64,000 nt of DNA from JAEZBP01 sp963832725 (GTDB taxonomy: Bacteria > Myxococcota_A > Polyangia > Polyangiales > Sandaracinaceae): positions 1,550,001 to 1,614,000 of the forward strand of contig CAWHVG010000002.1 of assembly GCA_963832725.1 (NCBI GenBank), in the 5' to 3' direction. Position numbers and translations under genes: made by a program. The number at the start of each line of letters is the position of its first letter. The first letter of the stretch is position 1. Positions 46,826-56,680 of the stretch are shown piece by piece. The notes beneath the pieces were generated by a model, which saw only the letters and a program-made list of their open reading frames with translations, ran no database searches and had not been told where the DNA came from.

Positions 46826-49332
46826 TGAAGCGGACGAGCTCGTTCCGACGTGCGGCGATGCTGCTGGGCATCGGGTTGGTATCCGGCTGTTCCCTCGACA
46901 TCGACGCGCTCCGACAGGGGAGCGGCGACGCCGGCATGACGATGATGCCCGACGCGCCGAGCTGCACGCCCGATCCGCAGTGCGCCGACGCCGGCGGCAG
47001 CCGCTGCGATGGCGACAATCTGATCGAGTGCACCGCCGACGCCCAGGGCTGCATGACGGCGACGGTCACGACCTGCACCGACAGCGGCACCGTTTGCAAC
47101 GAAGACGCTGGCGCCGCCTCGTGCGTCGATCCCTGTTCGCTGATCACCACTTGCGACGCGGCGACCTCGTGTGACGGCCGGAGCCTCGTCACCTGCTCGG
47201 CCGACGACAACGGTTGCCTGGTGGATCCGATGCCGATGCAGTGCGACTGGTACTGCGGCATGTCCGACACCGACGCGTCGTGTATCGACGCGCAGTGTCC
47301 CCTGTTCTCGCATAGCGCCATGGAGATCGACTGCTCGGCCGGGACGTACATGTTCGCTCCGGGCGACCTGCGCTACACCCAGGTTCCCTTCTGCGACGGC
47401 CAGCTCACGAACCAGATCGGCGTCGTGCCCTTCCGCGCCTCGGAGCGCTCGGTGGTGACCATCGACGCGGTGACCAGCGCGAGCCCGACGGCGATGCAGG
47501 CCATCGATCTGCACGACGGCCGCGCGGGAGACTGCCTGAGCGGGTACGACTGCCGCCAGGGTTTCGCCACCATCACGACCACCCCGACGCGCCGCGAGTT
47601 CATCGCCGAAGCGGGCGTGCCCTACTATCTGGCCTGGGGCTCGATCGGCGGCGTCTACGGGCCTCCCGCGCTCACCATCTCGTGCACGACCATCGTGTGC
47701 GGCAACTCGATGATCGAGACGAGCCCGGACGGGTTCGGCGAGACCTGCGACGACGGCAACACCGATCCGGGCGACGGTTGCTCGCCGGGCTGCCAGCGAT
47801 CGAATGGGTGGCGCTGCACGGGCGAGCCCTCGGTCTGCGAGGAGGTGTGCGGCAACGGGATGGTCGACATGGACGCCAGCGAGCTCTGCGACGACGGCAA
47901 CACCACCGCGGGTGATGGCTGCAGCGCCGATTGCCAGACCGAGCACGGGTATCTCTGCACGAGCACCTCGGGCTCGCCCTCGTCCTGCACTCACGTCTGC
48001 GGCAACGGCATGCTCGATGCGGCCGCCGGCGAAGAGTGCGACGACGGCAACGAGGTCGACGGCGACGGTTGCTCGAGCGAGTGCTACTTCGAGGCAGGGT
48101 ACATCTGCAGCGGCGAGCCCTCGATGTGCGAGCTGGCGTGTGGCAACTCCACGATCGATGTGGCTCAAGGCGAGGACTGCGACGACGGCAACACCGTGGC
48201 CGGCGACGGTTGCTCCGACACCTGTCAGCGCGAGCGCTACTACACGTGCAGCGGCGAGCCCTCGGTGTGCGAGGTGGCCTGCGGGAACGGCCAGCTCGAC
48301 TACATCCCGGAGCGCCCGGAGACATGCGACGACGGCAACACCACGGATGGTGACGGTTGCTCCTCGCAATGCGGCACGGAGCTCAACTACGTCTGTTCCG
48401 GTACGCCCGATGTCTGCACCTTCTCCTGCGGTAACGGAACCCTGGACTATCAGGCCGGAGAGACGTGCGACGACGGCAATCGGGTCGACGGTGATGGCTG
48501 CTCCCGAGATTGCTATCTCGAACCCCTCTACACGTGCAGCGGGGCGACGTGTACGCGGGTCTGCGGCAACGGCACGCTCGATTACGGCACCAACCCGCCC
48601 GAGCAGTGTGACGATCACAACCTCACCGACGGGGACGGATGCTCGTCGACGTGTCGGATGGAGCCCGGCTACGCGTGCGTCGACGGAACGGACTGCAACC
48701 AGACGCGCTGCGGCAACCTGATCGTCGACGGTGAAGAGGAGTGCGACGACGGCAACTCCGACAACACCGACGGCTGCACGGCGCAGTGCACGATGCAGAC
48801 GGGCTTCTACTGCCAGCACGTCCCGTCCACCTGTGCTCTGACGAGCTGTGGCGACTCCACCCAGGATCCGGGTGAAGGCTGCGACGACGGCAACCGCTCA
48901 CCCGGCGACGGCTGCTCGCCGCGGTGTGCCGTCGAGCTGCCGGCAGTGGGCATGACGACGAGCGTCACGGGCCTGCTCGCGCTCACGGATCCGACGTACC
49001 AGCGCCAGAACGCCGACTGTCGCGTCAACATGTCGACCGGCGATTTCTACTACCGTTCCTACGTGTTCGAGAACACCGGACCCTCCCGTCTGACCATCTC
49101 GGTGCTCGCCGACTGGACCGCCGACGGGTACCTCCACGTCTACGATTTTCCGTTCGTGCCCGAGGAGCCGACGGCGCGCTGCGTGGATGGCAACGACGAC
49201 TACGGCAACACGGGGCGCAGCTTCATTCCGCCCTTCTCGGTCGATCCGGGCCAGCGCATCGTGGTCGTCGCGTCCACCTTCTCGCCCAACGTGACGATGG
49301 ACGACTACACGATCACGGTGCGCGCTTACTGA
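46825..49332 (+). CDS. Lipoprotein with nine DUF4215-type Cys-rich repeats
   Basis: 835 residues. Lipobox LVSGC near residue 22. After a Cys-rich region, nine repeats of ~45 residues occur, each with a CGN opening, CDDGN (once CDDHN) and GDGCSxxC. These are the myxobacterial DUF4215 / Cys-rich repeats, likely stabilised by disulphides outside the cytoplasm. The final ~130 residues (YYRSYVFENTGPSRLTISV and onward) form a PPC/jelly-roll-like beta domain. Function unknown; surface adhesion or binding is often suggested for such proteins. The ATG overlaps the upstream stop, indicating co-expression with the TPR protein. Confidence 0.85.
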   Translation: MKRTSSFRRAAMLLGIGLVSGCSLDIDALRQGSGDAGMTMMPDAPSCTPDPQCADAGGSRCDGDNLIECTADAQGCMTATVTTCTDSGTVCNEDAGAASCVDPCSLITTCDAATSCDGRSLVTCSADDNGCLVDPMPMQCDWYCGMSDTDASCIDAQCPLFSHSAMEIDCSAGTYMFAPGDLRYTQVPFCDGQLTNQIGVVPFRASERSVVTIDAVTSASPTAMQAIDLHDGRAGDCLSGYDCRQGFATITTTPTRREFIAEAGVPYYLAWGSIGGVYGPPALTISCTTIVCGNSMIETSPDGFGETCDDGNTDPGDGCSPGCQRSNGWRCTGEPSVCEEVCGNGMVDMDASELCDDGNTTAGDGCSADCQTEHGYLCTSTSGSPSSCTHVCGNGMLDAAAGEECDDGNEVDGDGCSSECYFEAGYICSGEPSMCELACGNSTIDVAQGEDCDDGNTVAGDGCSDTCQRERYYTCSGEPSVCEVACGNGQLDYIPERPETCDDGNTTDGDGCSSQCGTELNYVCSGTPDVCTFSCGNGTLDYQAGETCDDGNRVDGDGCSRDCYLEPLYTCSGATCTRVCGNGTLDYGTNPPEQCDDHNLTDGDGCSSTCRMEPGYACVDGTDCNQTRCGNLIVDGEEECDDGNSDNTDGCTAQCTMQTGFYCQHVPSTCALTSCGDSTQDPGEGCDDGNRSPGDGCSPRCAVELPAVGMTTSVTGLLALTDPTYQRQNADCRVNMSTGDFYYRSYVFENTGPSRLTISVLADWTADGYLHVYDFPFVPEEPTARCVDGNDDYGNTGRSFIPPFSVDPGQRIVVVASTFSPNVTMDDYTITVRAY

Positions 49333-49415
49333 TCACTTCGAGCCCGCGCGCGCGGCTCGATCGTCACCTCTGTCGGCCCGTGTTTCGTGTACTCTGAGCG
49401 CCGGGAGGAGCACTC

Positions 49416-51122
49416 ATGACGTACCGCACGGCGCTCGCCGTCTTCTTGGTCCTGGCCTTCGGTTGCAGCGCCGATCGCGGCGCCATCGGGCCCGACGCCG
49501 GTGTCGACGCGGCGTACTGCCCGGACGCCGACGGCGACACGATCTGCGACGCCGACGAAGGGACCGGCGACGCCGACGGCGACGGGATCCCGAACTACCT
49601 CGATCCGGACAGCGACGGCGACGGGATCCCCGACAGCGTCGAGGCGGGCGACAGCGATCCGCGCACGCCGCCGCGCGACTCGAACGGCGACGGGGTCCCG
49701 GACGCGCTCGATCCCGACACGCCCGGCACATCGACCATGGACGGCGGCACGGGGAGGATGGACGCCGGCCCGCCGACGTTGCGAGACGGCGGCAGCATCT
49801 ACGACCCCGACGGAGAGGCCGGGATGATCGTGCCCGATCTCTGCCCTCCGTCGGCGATGGTCCCCACCGGCTGCCTCACGCCGGTCGACGAGGGGCTGGC
49901 CGGGCTCTGCAATCAGCTCGACGACGACTGCGACGGGCAGGTCGACGAGCACTGCGACTGCACGCCCGGCGACGTGCAGCCCTGCTTCCGCGGCCCGCCG
50001 ATGCGGCGCAACGTCGGGGCCTGCGCGGACGGCATGCAGCAGTGTCAGACCAACGGTGAGTTCGGCGGCGTGTGGGGCGAGTGCACCGGCGGCATCGCGC
50101 CCAGCCTCGAGGTCTGCGACTCGCTCGACAACGACTGCAACGGCTGCACGGACGAGGTCGAGGGCTGCGTGCCGGAGGTGACCTGCCCCGGGCCCGGCGA
50201 CCCGCGCGTCACCGACGGCTCGCCCTTCACCGACTACGTCATCCACGGCACCGACTTCTACTCGGGCGCGGCCACGAGCTGGAACTGGACCATCGACGGC
50301 GGTCCCTGCGAGTCGATCCTCCCGCACAAGAGCTACACGGTGAGCGGCACCGACACCGACACCGTCACCTTCCACCCGACGCTCTCGGGCGACTACACGG
50401 TGACCATGACCGTCACCACCGAGAGCGGCGACACGGTGACCTGCACCTGGATCGTGCGGGTCCAGGGGCCCGGGCTGCGGGTCGAGATGTGCTACCGGGA
50501 GAGCGAGACCGAGGATCTCGATCTCTTCCTCTCCCAGCCCGGCTACGCGGGTGACTGGTACATCGACACGAACGACGCGTACCAGCCGGCGCAGGAGGTC
50601 TGCGGCTGGCACGACTGCGAGGCCACCATCCGCGGCAGTCTGCCGGCCGGCGGTAGCTACCCGCGGGCCGACTGGGGCTACCCGAACAGCCCGCTCTCGG
50701 AGTGCAGCGGGACCATGCTCGGCGCCCAGTGGACCGCCCTCGGTCACTGCGCGGACCCGCGCCTCGACATCGACAACAACCTCTCGGAAGGCATCGGCGT
50801 CCCCGAGAACATCAACGTGGACACGCCGGGCGACGGCGAGAGCTTCCGCGTGATGGTCCAAAACTTCACCGGCACCATGGCCCACCCGGTGGTCAACATC
50901 TATTGCGACGGCGCGCGCGTGGCGACCTACGGCGCGGCGCCCGACGAGCTGACCAGCTTCAGCGGCGTGTCCGGCTACACCGGCATCGGGGCCATGTGGC
51001 GCGTGGTGGACGTCACGACCCACGTCGACGCCTCGGGCGTGACGAGCTGCGACGTGTCGCCCGTGCACCCGCCCGGGATGAGCGCCGGCTACGACGTGAC
51101 CAACGACGACGCGCGTTTCTGA
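49416..51122 (+). CDS. Lipoprotein with thrombospondin type-3 and MopE-like Cys motifs
   Basis: 568 residues. Lipobox LVLAFGC. An Asp-rich calcium-binding stretch of TSP3-type repeats (DADGDTICDADEG; DGDGIPNYLDPDSDGDGIP) spans ~30-110. Two MopE-like motifs follow (LCNQLDDDCDGQVDE; CDSLDNDCNGCTDE), then an immunoglobulin/PKD-like section (YTVSGTDTDTVTFHPTLSG) and a C-terminal beta domain (RVEMCYRESETEDLDLFLS). Such proteins are typically outside the cell and calcium-bound. A GGGAGGAG site precedes the ATG by 5 bases. Function unknown. Confidence 0.82.
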   Translation: MTYRTALAVFLVLAFGCSADRGAIGPDAGVDAAYCPDADGDTICDADEGTGDADGDGIPNYLDPDSDGDGIPDSVEAGDSDPRTPPRDSNGDGVPDALDPDTPGTSTMDGGTGRMDAGPPTLRDGGSIYDPDGEAGMIVPDLCPPSAMVPTGCLTPVDEGLAGLCNQLDDDCDGQVDEHCDCTPGDVQPCFRGPPMRRNVGACADGMQQCQTNGEFGGVWGECTGGIAPSLEVCDSLDNDCNGCTDEVEGCVPEVTCPGPGDPRVTDGSPFTDYVIHGTDFYSGAATSWNWTIDGGPCESILPHKSYTVSGTDTDTVTFHPTLSGDYTVTMTVTTESGDTVTCTWIVRVQGPGLRVEMCYRESETEDLDLFLSQPGYAGDWYIDTNDAYQPAQEVCGWHDCEATIRGSLPAGGSYPRADWGYPNSPLSECSGTMLGAQWTALGHCADPRLDIDNNLSEGIGVPENINVDTPGDGESFRVMVQNFTGTMAHPVVNIYCDGARVATYGAAPDELTSFSGVSGYTGIGAMWRVVDVTTHVDASGVTSCDVSPVHPPGMSAGYDVTNDDARF

Positions 51123-51173
51123 TCGCTCGGGCTCCCCCGCCCGCCGTCGCAAACGCTCCCCGCGCTCGCGCGA

Positions 51174-51215
51174 GCTCTGTCCCCCGGGCCGGGAAGGGCT
51201 GGCGTGGGGGCGACC
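51174..51215. repeat. GC-rich repeat, copy 2 of a dispersed element
   Basis: GCTCTGTCCCCCGGGCCGGG then AAGGGCTGGCGTGGGGGC resembles the element at 3029-3074, though the 9-bp hairpin is degraded here. It lies 50 bases after a stop codon, ahead of the ABC operon. Confidence 0.45.
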
Positions 51216-51336
51216 GGGCGGCGACGGCGCCGCGCCGGAACAGAACTGCGACCGCAGGGGTTGACCGCGCCGCCGGTCATGGTTACTCGGCTTTGCCCGA
51301 GTACGGACCGGGCCAGCAAAGGGGAGCTGCGAGCAG

Positions 51337-52312
51337 ATGATCGTCGTCGACCGCGTCTCCAAGTATTACGGCGACCACGCCGCCGTCCGCGACCTGGACT
51401 TTCAGATCGAGGAGGGCGAGTGCGTCGGCTTCCTCGGGCTGAACGGCGCCGGCAAGAGCACCACGCTCAGGCTCTTGAGCTGCCTGCTCCTGCCGACCTC
51501 GGGTCGCATCACCATCCGCGGCTTCGATGCCGAGACCCAACCTCACGAGAATCCGGAAGCTGATCGGCTACTTGCCGGACGACCCACCGCTCTACCCCGA
51601 GATGCGGGTCGATCGTTTCTTGCGCTTCGCCGGCAAGCTACGCCGCATGAGCAAGGCCGAGGTCGAGAAGAGGCTGCCGGAGGTCATCGAGACCACGGCG
51701 CTCGGTGACGTGGCGGACCAGCCGATCGGCACCCTCTCGCACGGCTACCAGCAGCGGGTCGGCATCGCGCAGGCAATCATCCACCGGCCGGCGCTCTTGA
51801 TCCTGGACGAGCCCATCAACGGTCTCGACCCGGTGCAGATCGTGGAGATGCGCGAGCTCATCCGGAGCCTGCGCGGCGAGCACACCATCCTGCTCTCCTC
51901 GCACATCCTCTCCGAGATCGAGCGCACCTGCGATCGCCTCCTGATGCTCCACAAGGGGAGCATCGTGGCCAAGGGCACCGAGGACGAGCTGGGCGCTGGG
52001 CTCCGCGACGCCCCGAACGGATACCGCGACGCGGCGATCGAGCATCTGGCGACGATGGACGTTCGGGGGAGCGAGCAGGCCATCCGGGCCGCGCTCTCCG
52101 GCATCGACGCGTTGGAGATCCTGGAGCTGGTGCCGCTCGACGCGGACGTGGTGCGGGTGAAGACGCGCTCGGGCGAGGACGCGCGCGAGCGGCTGGCGGC
52201 GGCGGTCGTCCAGGCCGGCCTCGGCCTGCGCTCGCTGGAGCGCGAGTCCACGGCGCTCGAGGACATCTTCGTACGGCTCAGCCGCGAAGGCGGCGAGGAG
52301 GCGAGGGCATGA
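51337..52312 (+). CDS. ABC transporter ATPase, GldA-like (one frame disruption)
   Basis: 324 residues after repair. Complete nucleotide-binding domain: Walker A GLNGAGKSTT (near 38), Q-loop region KLIGYLPDDPPLYPEM, signature LSHGYQQRVGIAQA, Walker B LLILDEPINGLD and the H-loop LLSSHIL. The C-terminal ~90 residues are typical of ABC-2-type exporters. The frame changes near 51535; removing one base (or adding two) gives DAE-PNLTRIRKLIGY. An AGGGGAG site precedes the ATG. It is the first gene of an operon with overlapping permease, GldG-like and DUF4340-like genes, as in gliding-type ABC clusters. Confidence 0.85.
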
Positions 52313-53031
52313 GGAACGTCGGCCTCATCCTGGGGCGGGAGCTCGGCAGCTACGCGCGCACACCGAGCGCGTACTTCATCGCGGCGGCGGTCTTGCTGCT
52401 CGACGGGCTGCTCTTCAACGCGTTCGCCGTCGGCGATCGCAGGCTGAGCTCCGATGTCCTGCAGATTTTCTTCTACTTCGCCGGCGCGGTGACGATGATC
52501 GGCGGCGTCCTCTTCTCGATGCGCCTCTTGGCGGAGGACCGCTGGACCGGCACCGACGTGCTCCTCTTCACGTCGCCGGTGCGCGAGGGCGAGGTGGTGC
52601 TCGGCAAGTATCTGGCGGCGCTCATCTTCCTCAGCATCCTGACCGTCGCCAGCCTCTACGTGCCGGCGCTGATCTTCGTGCACGGCAAGGTGAGCTTCGG
52701 TCACATCGCCGCCGGCTACCTCGGGATGATCCTGCTCGGCGCGACCACGCTGGCGATTGGCACCTTCGCCTCGACGCTGACGGAGAACCCCTTCTTCGCC
52801 GTCATCCTGAGCGCCGTGTTCGTGGTGCTCCTCGAGCTCTCTTGGCCGGTCGGGCAGATCGCCGATCCGCCGCTCTCGACCATCCTCTCCTACGCCGCCC
52901 TGCACACGAAGCACTTCCACGCCTTCCAGCGCGGGCTGGTGCAGCTCAGCGACGTGGTCTTCTACCTGAGCGTCGTCTACCTCTCGCTGCTCGCAGCGAC
53001 GAAGGTGCTCCAGAGCCGGAGGTTCCGATGA
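52309..53031 (+). CDS. ABC-2 permease, GldF-like
   Basis: 240 residues with six predicted membrane helices (AYFIAAAVLLLDGLLFNAF; IFFYFAGAVTMIGGVLFSM; YLGMILLGATTLAIGTFA; FFAVILSAVFVVLLELSW; VVFYLSVVYLSLLAATKVL). RLLAEDRWTGTDVLLFTSPV is the usual loop of GldF/ABC-2 permeases. It would form the membrane channel for the ATPase encoded upstream. Start and stop both overlap neighbours by four bases (ATGA), so all four genes are translationally coupled. Confidence 0.85.
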   Translation: MRNVGLILGRELGSYARTPSAYFIAAAVLLLDGLLFNAFAVGDRRLSSDVLQIFFYFAGAVTMIGGVLFSMRLLAEDRWTGTDVLLFTSPVREGEVVLGKYLAALIFLSILTVASLYVPALIFVHGKVSFGHIAAGYLGMILLGATTLAIGTFASTLTENPFFAVILSAVFVVLLELSWPVGQIADPPLSTILSYAALHTKHFHAFQRGLVQLSDVVFYLSVVYLSLLAATKVLQSRRFR

Positions 53032-55373
53032 GCGCCCGGCAGGAGAGCCCGCTCGGCGGTGCGGCGACCGGCTGGATGATTGGCGTCGGCGCGGCGCTTC
53101 TCGGCGCCGTGGTGACCTTCTTCGGCGTCTCCACCGGCGAGTCCGAGGGCGTGCCCTGGGGCGACGTGGCGGTGTCGGTGATGGTGGCCGCCGACGCGCT
53201 GGTGCTCGCGCTCTTCGGCCGCGACTCTCTCCGCTCGCGCTCGACCCTCGGCGTCGGTTCGTTCTGGTCGGGCCTCTTGGTGCCGGCCAGCTTGATCACC
53301 GCCTTCGCCGCCGAGCGCATCGCCGGCGACGAGACCAGCGCCCAGACCTGGCTCAGGGTGGTCTCGGGGCTGATCCTGCTGGCGGCTCTGGCGCTCCGCG
53401 GCGCGCGGCTGGCGCGGACCACCGGCCAAGCGCGCAAGGTCGAGGTGCGGCTCGCCGTCGCCACCGCGGGAGTCCTCCTCGCGCTGGTCCTCTATGCGCT
53501 CAGCACCGACGCCGGTGTGGCCTGGCTCGGGCTCGAGGGCAGCGCGGCCGAGCGGACCCGCGGGTCGTTCGGCGTCCTCTGGGTCGCCGTCCTCGCGGTC
53601 AGCCTGGGCGCGCTCCTCTTCATGGAGATGGCCTACCGCGGCATGCGCATCGAGGAGGCGGTGGAGCTCCGCCGCATCAACGCCGCCGCCGCCAACGGCC
53701 TGACCATCGCGCTCTCGCTCATCTTCGTGGCCTCGATCAACTACGTGGCCAGCGAGCGCGACGTGAAGCGCGACCTCTCGTACTTCAAGACCACGCGGCC
53801 GAGTGAGACGACGCTGCGCATGGTCCGCGGGCTCGACGAGCCGGTGCGGGTGGTCCTCTTCTACCCGCGCGTCCACGAGGTGCTCGATCAGCTGAAGCCC
53901 TACTTCGACGCGCTCGCCGCCGCCTCGCCCGAGCTCTCCGTGGAGGTGCTCGACCACGCGCTGGCGCCGGAGCTGGCCCGCGAGCACCACGTGCGCGGCA
54001 ACGGCTACGTGCTGCTCCTGCGCGGTGAGGGCGAGGGCCAGCAGGCCGAGAGCTTCGAGGTCGGCACCGAGCTCGACGCCGCGCGCAGTCGTCTCCGGAC
54101 GTTGGACGGTCGCTTCCAGCAGGCCTTCGCGCAGCTCACGGTGCGACCGCGCGAGCTCTATCTGACGACCGGCCATCGCGAGCGCAGCGCCTCGGGCACG
54201 GACGGTGATTCGTCCGAGCAGCGCCTCGGCGAGCTGAGCGCGGCGCTCCAGCGCAGCAACATCGCCAGCCGCGAGCTCGGTATCGCGCAGGGCTTGGCCA
54301 ACCGCGTGCCCGAGAACGCGCCGGCCGTCGCCGTCATCGGCCCGCGCCAGGCGTTCTTGCCCGAGGAGGCAGAGAGCCTGCTCCGCTACGTGCAGGACGG
54401 CGGGCGCCTCTTGATCTTCGTGGATCCGGACGTCGACACCGGCCTCGACCCGCTCCTGCACGGCCTGGGCGTGGAGCTCGAGCCGGGCGTCCTGCACAGC
54501 GAGAACAATCACCTGCGCCACGGCGAGCCGCCCTCCGATCGGGCGGTCGTCTTCGCCAACAACTACTCCGCCCACCCGACCGTCACCATGGCCACGCGCT
54601 ACCGGCGGGCGCCGGCGGTCTTCGATCACGGCGGCGCGTTGGCGCGGCACGAAGAGGGCGAGCTCGAGGGTGCCAACGTCACCTTCCCGCTCTGGGCGGG
54701 CGCCGGCTACTGGCTCGACCGAAACGGCGACCACCAGCAGAACCCGGACGAGCCCTCGCCCGAGCGCGCCTACATGATGGCCGCGATCACCGTGCCGCAC
54801 GCGGGCGGCGACGAGGGCCGCGCGGTCGTCGTGGCCGACGGCGACTTCATCACCGACGCCTGGATCCGCAACGCGGGCAACGCCTTCGTCCTCATGGACT
54901 CGATCAACTGGCTGGTCGGCGAGGAGCAGGTCCTCGGCCCGACCCAGACCGAAGAGGACGTGCCGATCGAGCACACCAGCGAGGAGGACAAGGTCTGGTT
55001 CTACGGGACCAGCTTCGCCGTGCCGCTGCCGCTCTTGCTCCTCGGCTTCTGGCTGGCCCGCCGGCGCTACGGCCGCGTTCGCGACCATGTCCCGGGGAAG
55101 GGCGCGAAGAGGGGCAAGCCGCTCGTCCCGCCGCTCGGCGACGGTGACGCTTCGAGCTCGACCGAGCGCGCGAGCGCCGAAGACGAAGAAGACGACCCAC
55201 CAGAAGGCGCCGCCGCCGCCGACGACGACGACGACGACGACGAGGCGGATTCGGACGACGACACCGCGTCGGCCGATGAGGACGCCGACTCGGAAGACGC
55301 CGACTCGGAAGACGCCGACTCGGAAGACGACGCCGACTCGGAAGACGACGCCGACGAGGGGAGGGAGCGATGA
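53028..55373 (+). CDS. GldG-like ABC-associated protein with acidic repeat tail
   Basis: 781 residues. About eight N-terminal helices, then a large non-cytosolic domain (from ~260) with the GldG/ABC_transp_aux pattern: SYFKTTRPSETTLRMVRGL, VRVVLFYPRVHEVLDQLKP, ELYLTTGHRE, VAVIGPRQAFLPEEAESLL and GGRLLIFVDPDVDTGLD. A final helix (FAVPLPLLLLGFWLA) precedes a ~95-residue cytosolic tail dominated by Asp/Glu, with four ADSED repeats encoded by a 15-base tandem unit. In Bacteroidetes GldG partners GldA/GldF; here it may extract or remodel an envelope component. The acidic tail is not part of the known family. Confidence 0.8.
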   Translation: MSARQESPLGGAATGWMIGVGAALLGAVVTFFGVSTGESEGVPWGDVAVSVMVAADALVLALFGRDSLRSRSTLGVGSFWSGLLVPASLITAFAAERIAGDETSAQTWLRVVSGLILLAALALRGARLARTTGQARKVEVRLAVATAGVLLALVLYALSTDAGVAWLGLEGSAAERTRGSFGVLWVAVLAVSLGALLFMEMAYRGMRIEEAVELRRINAAAANGLTIALSLIFVASINYVASERDVKRDLSYFKTTRPSETTLRMVRGLDEPVRVVLFYPRVHEVLDQLKPYFDALAAASPELSVEVLDHALAPELAREHHVRGNGYVLLLRGEGEGQQAESFEVGTELDAARSRLRTLDGRFQQAFAQLTVRPRELYLTTGHRERSASGTDGDSSEQRLGELSAALQRSNIASRELGIAQGLANRVPENAPAVAVIGPRQAFLPEEAESLLRYVQDGGRLLIFVDPDVDTGLDPLLHGLGVELEPGVLHSENNHLRHGEPPSDRAVVFANNYSAHPTVTMATRYRRAPAVFDHGGALARHEEGELEGANVTFPLWAGAGYWLDRNGDHQQNPDEPSPERAYMMAAITVPHAGGDEGRAVVVADGDFITDAWIRNAGNAFVLMDSINWLVGEEQVLGPTQTEEDVPIEHTSEEDKVWFYGTSFAVPLPLLLLGFWLARRRYGRVRDHVPGKGAKRGKPLVPPLGDGDASSSTERASAEDEEDDPPEGAAAADDDDDDDEADSDDDTASADEDADSEDADSEDADSEDDADSEDDADEGRER
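55284..55351 (+). repeat. 15-base tandem repeat in the acidic tail of the GldG-like gene
   Basis: GCCGACTCGGAAGAC occurs four times in this stretch, the later units interrupted by an extra GAC codon. It encodes Ala-Asp-Ser-Glu-Asp. In-frame length change is possible by slippage. Confidence 0.75.
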
Positions 55374-56680
55374 ACCTCGGTCGGAGCATCGCGGCGCACA
55401 CCATCCTGGCGCTGGGCGGCCTCACCTGGGCGTACCTCGTCTGGACCGACGACGGCCCGGACCACAGCGAGGGCGAGGTCACCATCGTCTCTTGCGATCC
55501 GAACACGCTGACCCAGGTCGAGCTGCGCGCCGAGGACCGCGACGTCACGCTCGACATGGAAGACGAGCACGGCGAGCGCACCGCCTGGCTGACGGTGGTC
55601 CACCGTCAGGAAGAGGGCGATCCGACCACGACCCGCTTCGTCGGTTCGCAGTCGGTGGGCGAGTGGCTGGAGCAAGTCGCGCCGCTCCGGGCCAAGCGCT
55701 CGCTCGGCGAGCTGAGCGAGGCGCAGCTCGGGGAGACCGGCCTCGATCATCCCGAGGCGCGGCTCACCCTCCACTGCGGCGGGCACGAGACCGTGCTCGC
55801 GCTCGGTGGGCGCGCCTACGGCAGCGGCGACCGCTACGTCCGCGCCGAATCGGGCGGGCCCGCGTACCTCGTGGCCAGCGACCGCATCTCGCCGCTCGAG
55901 TCGGCGGAGTTCCGCTTCATGGAGCGGCGCCTCCACACCTTCGAGGGGCGCGACATCGTCTCGCTCACCCTGCGCGCGTTCGGGCAAGAGAAGCGCCTGC
56001 TCCAGCACAACCGGCTGGACGAGCAGCGCTCCGAGTGGGTGGACGCGGCCGCGCCGGACCGGCGCGACGACACCTACGGCAACTGGCTCTCGCGTTTTCC
56101 GCGCCTTCGGGTGCAGCGCTACCTCGATCCCGACGCGCGCCCCGGCGCCGACATGGAGGGGATGAGCGTCACGCCGGCGCAGGTCCTCCGGATGGACTAC
56201 CAGGGCGAATCGGGTCCGCTCGGCTTCCTCGAGCTGACGCGCGTCGAAGGCGAGGAAGAGGGCTACTACGCGCGCACCGAGACCACCCGGAGCTGGGTGC
56301 GGGTGCCGGCCTCGGTGGCCGCGCAGATCGAGGACGACCTCCGCTCGATGCTCGGCGTGGATCCGCTCGAGCATCCGTCGGCCCAGCCGCAGAGTGCGCG
56401 GGCAGGGGCGTCGGAAGACGCCGCGCAGCCGGGCGCGACCGAGGGGCAACCGGGCGGGCAGCCGGCGGGCGCGTCCGAGGGGCAACCGGGCGGGCAGCCG
56501 GCGGGCGCGTCGACCGGCGCCCCGAGCCCGGGATCGCCCGCGGCACCGGCGACCGGACCGAGCGCGACACCGGGCGCGGAACGCGGATCGTCCGCGACAC
56601 CCGACCACGCTGGCAGCTCCGCTCCCAGCGGTACGCCTCCCGCGCCCGTCGGTGTGGAAGCGGCGCCCGCGCCGCACTGA
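55370..56680 (+). CDS. DUF4340-like envelope protein
   Basis: 436 residues. One N-terminal membrane anchor (AAHTILALGGLTWAYLVW) followed by an extracytoplasmic domain of the DUF4340 type: VELRAEDRDVTLDMEDE, WLEQVAPLRAKRSLGELSE, GLDHPEARLTLHCGG, LALGGRAYGSGDRYVRAE and FEGRDIVSLTLRAFG. The last ~95 residues are a Gly/Ala/Pro/Ser-rich low-complexity tail with a duplicated EGQPGGQPAGAS. DUF4340 genes commonly follow gldG-like genes in ABC operons. The ATG overlaps the GldG-like stop. Role: probably part of the same transporter complex. Confidence 0.8.
   Translation: MNLGRSIAAHTILALGGLTWAYLVWTDDGPDHSEGEVTIVSCDPNTLTQVELRAEDRDVTLDMEDEHGERTAWLTVVHRQEEGDPTTTRFVGSQSVGEWLEQVAPLRAKRSLGELSEAQLGETGLDHPEARLTLHCGGHETVLALGGRAYGSGDRYVRAESGGPAYLVASDRISPLESAEFRFMERRLHTFEGRDIVSLTLRAFGQEKRLLQHNRLDEQRSEWVDAAAPDRRDDTYGNWLSRFPRLRVQRYLDPDARPGADMEGMSVTPAQVLRMDYQGESGPLGFLELTRVEGEEEGYYARTETTRSWVRVPASVAAQIEDDLRSMLGVDPLEHPSAQPQSARAGASEDAAQPGATEGQPGGQPAGASEGQPGGQPAGASTGAPSPGSPAAPATGPSATPGAERGSSATPDHAGSSAPSGTPPAPVGVEAAPAPH

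Noticed and set aside
46618..48819. A 733-codon leftward open frame antisense to the DUF4215 lipoprotein
   Set aside because: Shadow of the repeat-rich gene; the repeating pattern is only the reverse complement of the Cys-rich repeats.
51500..51560. Programmed frameshift in the ABC ATPase
   Set aside because: No slippery heptamer or downstream structure, and such frameshifting is not expected between Walker A and the Q-loop.
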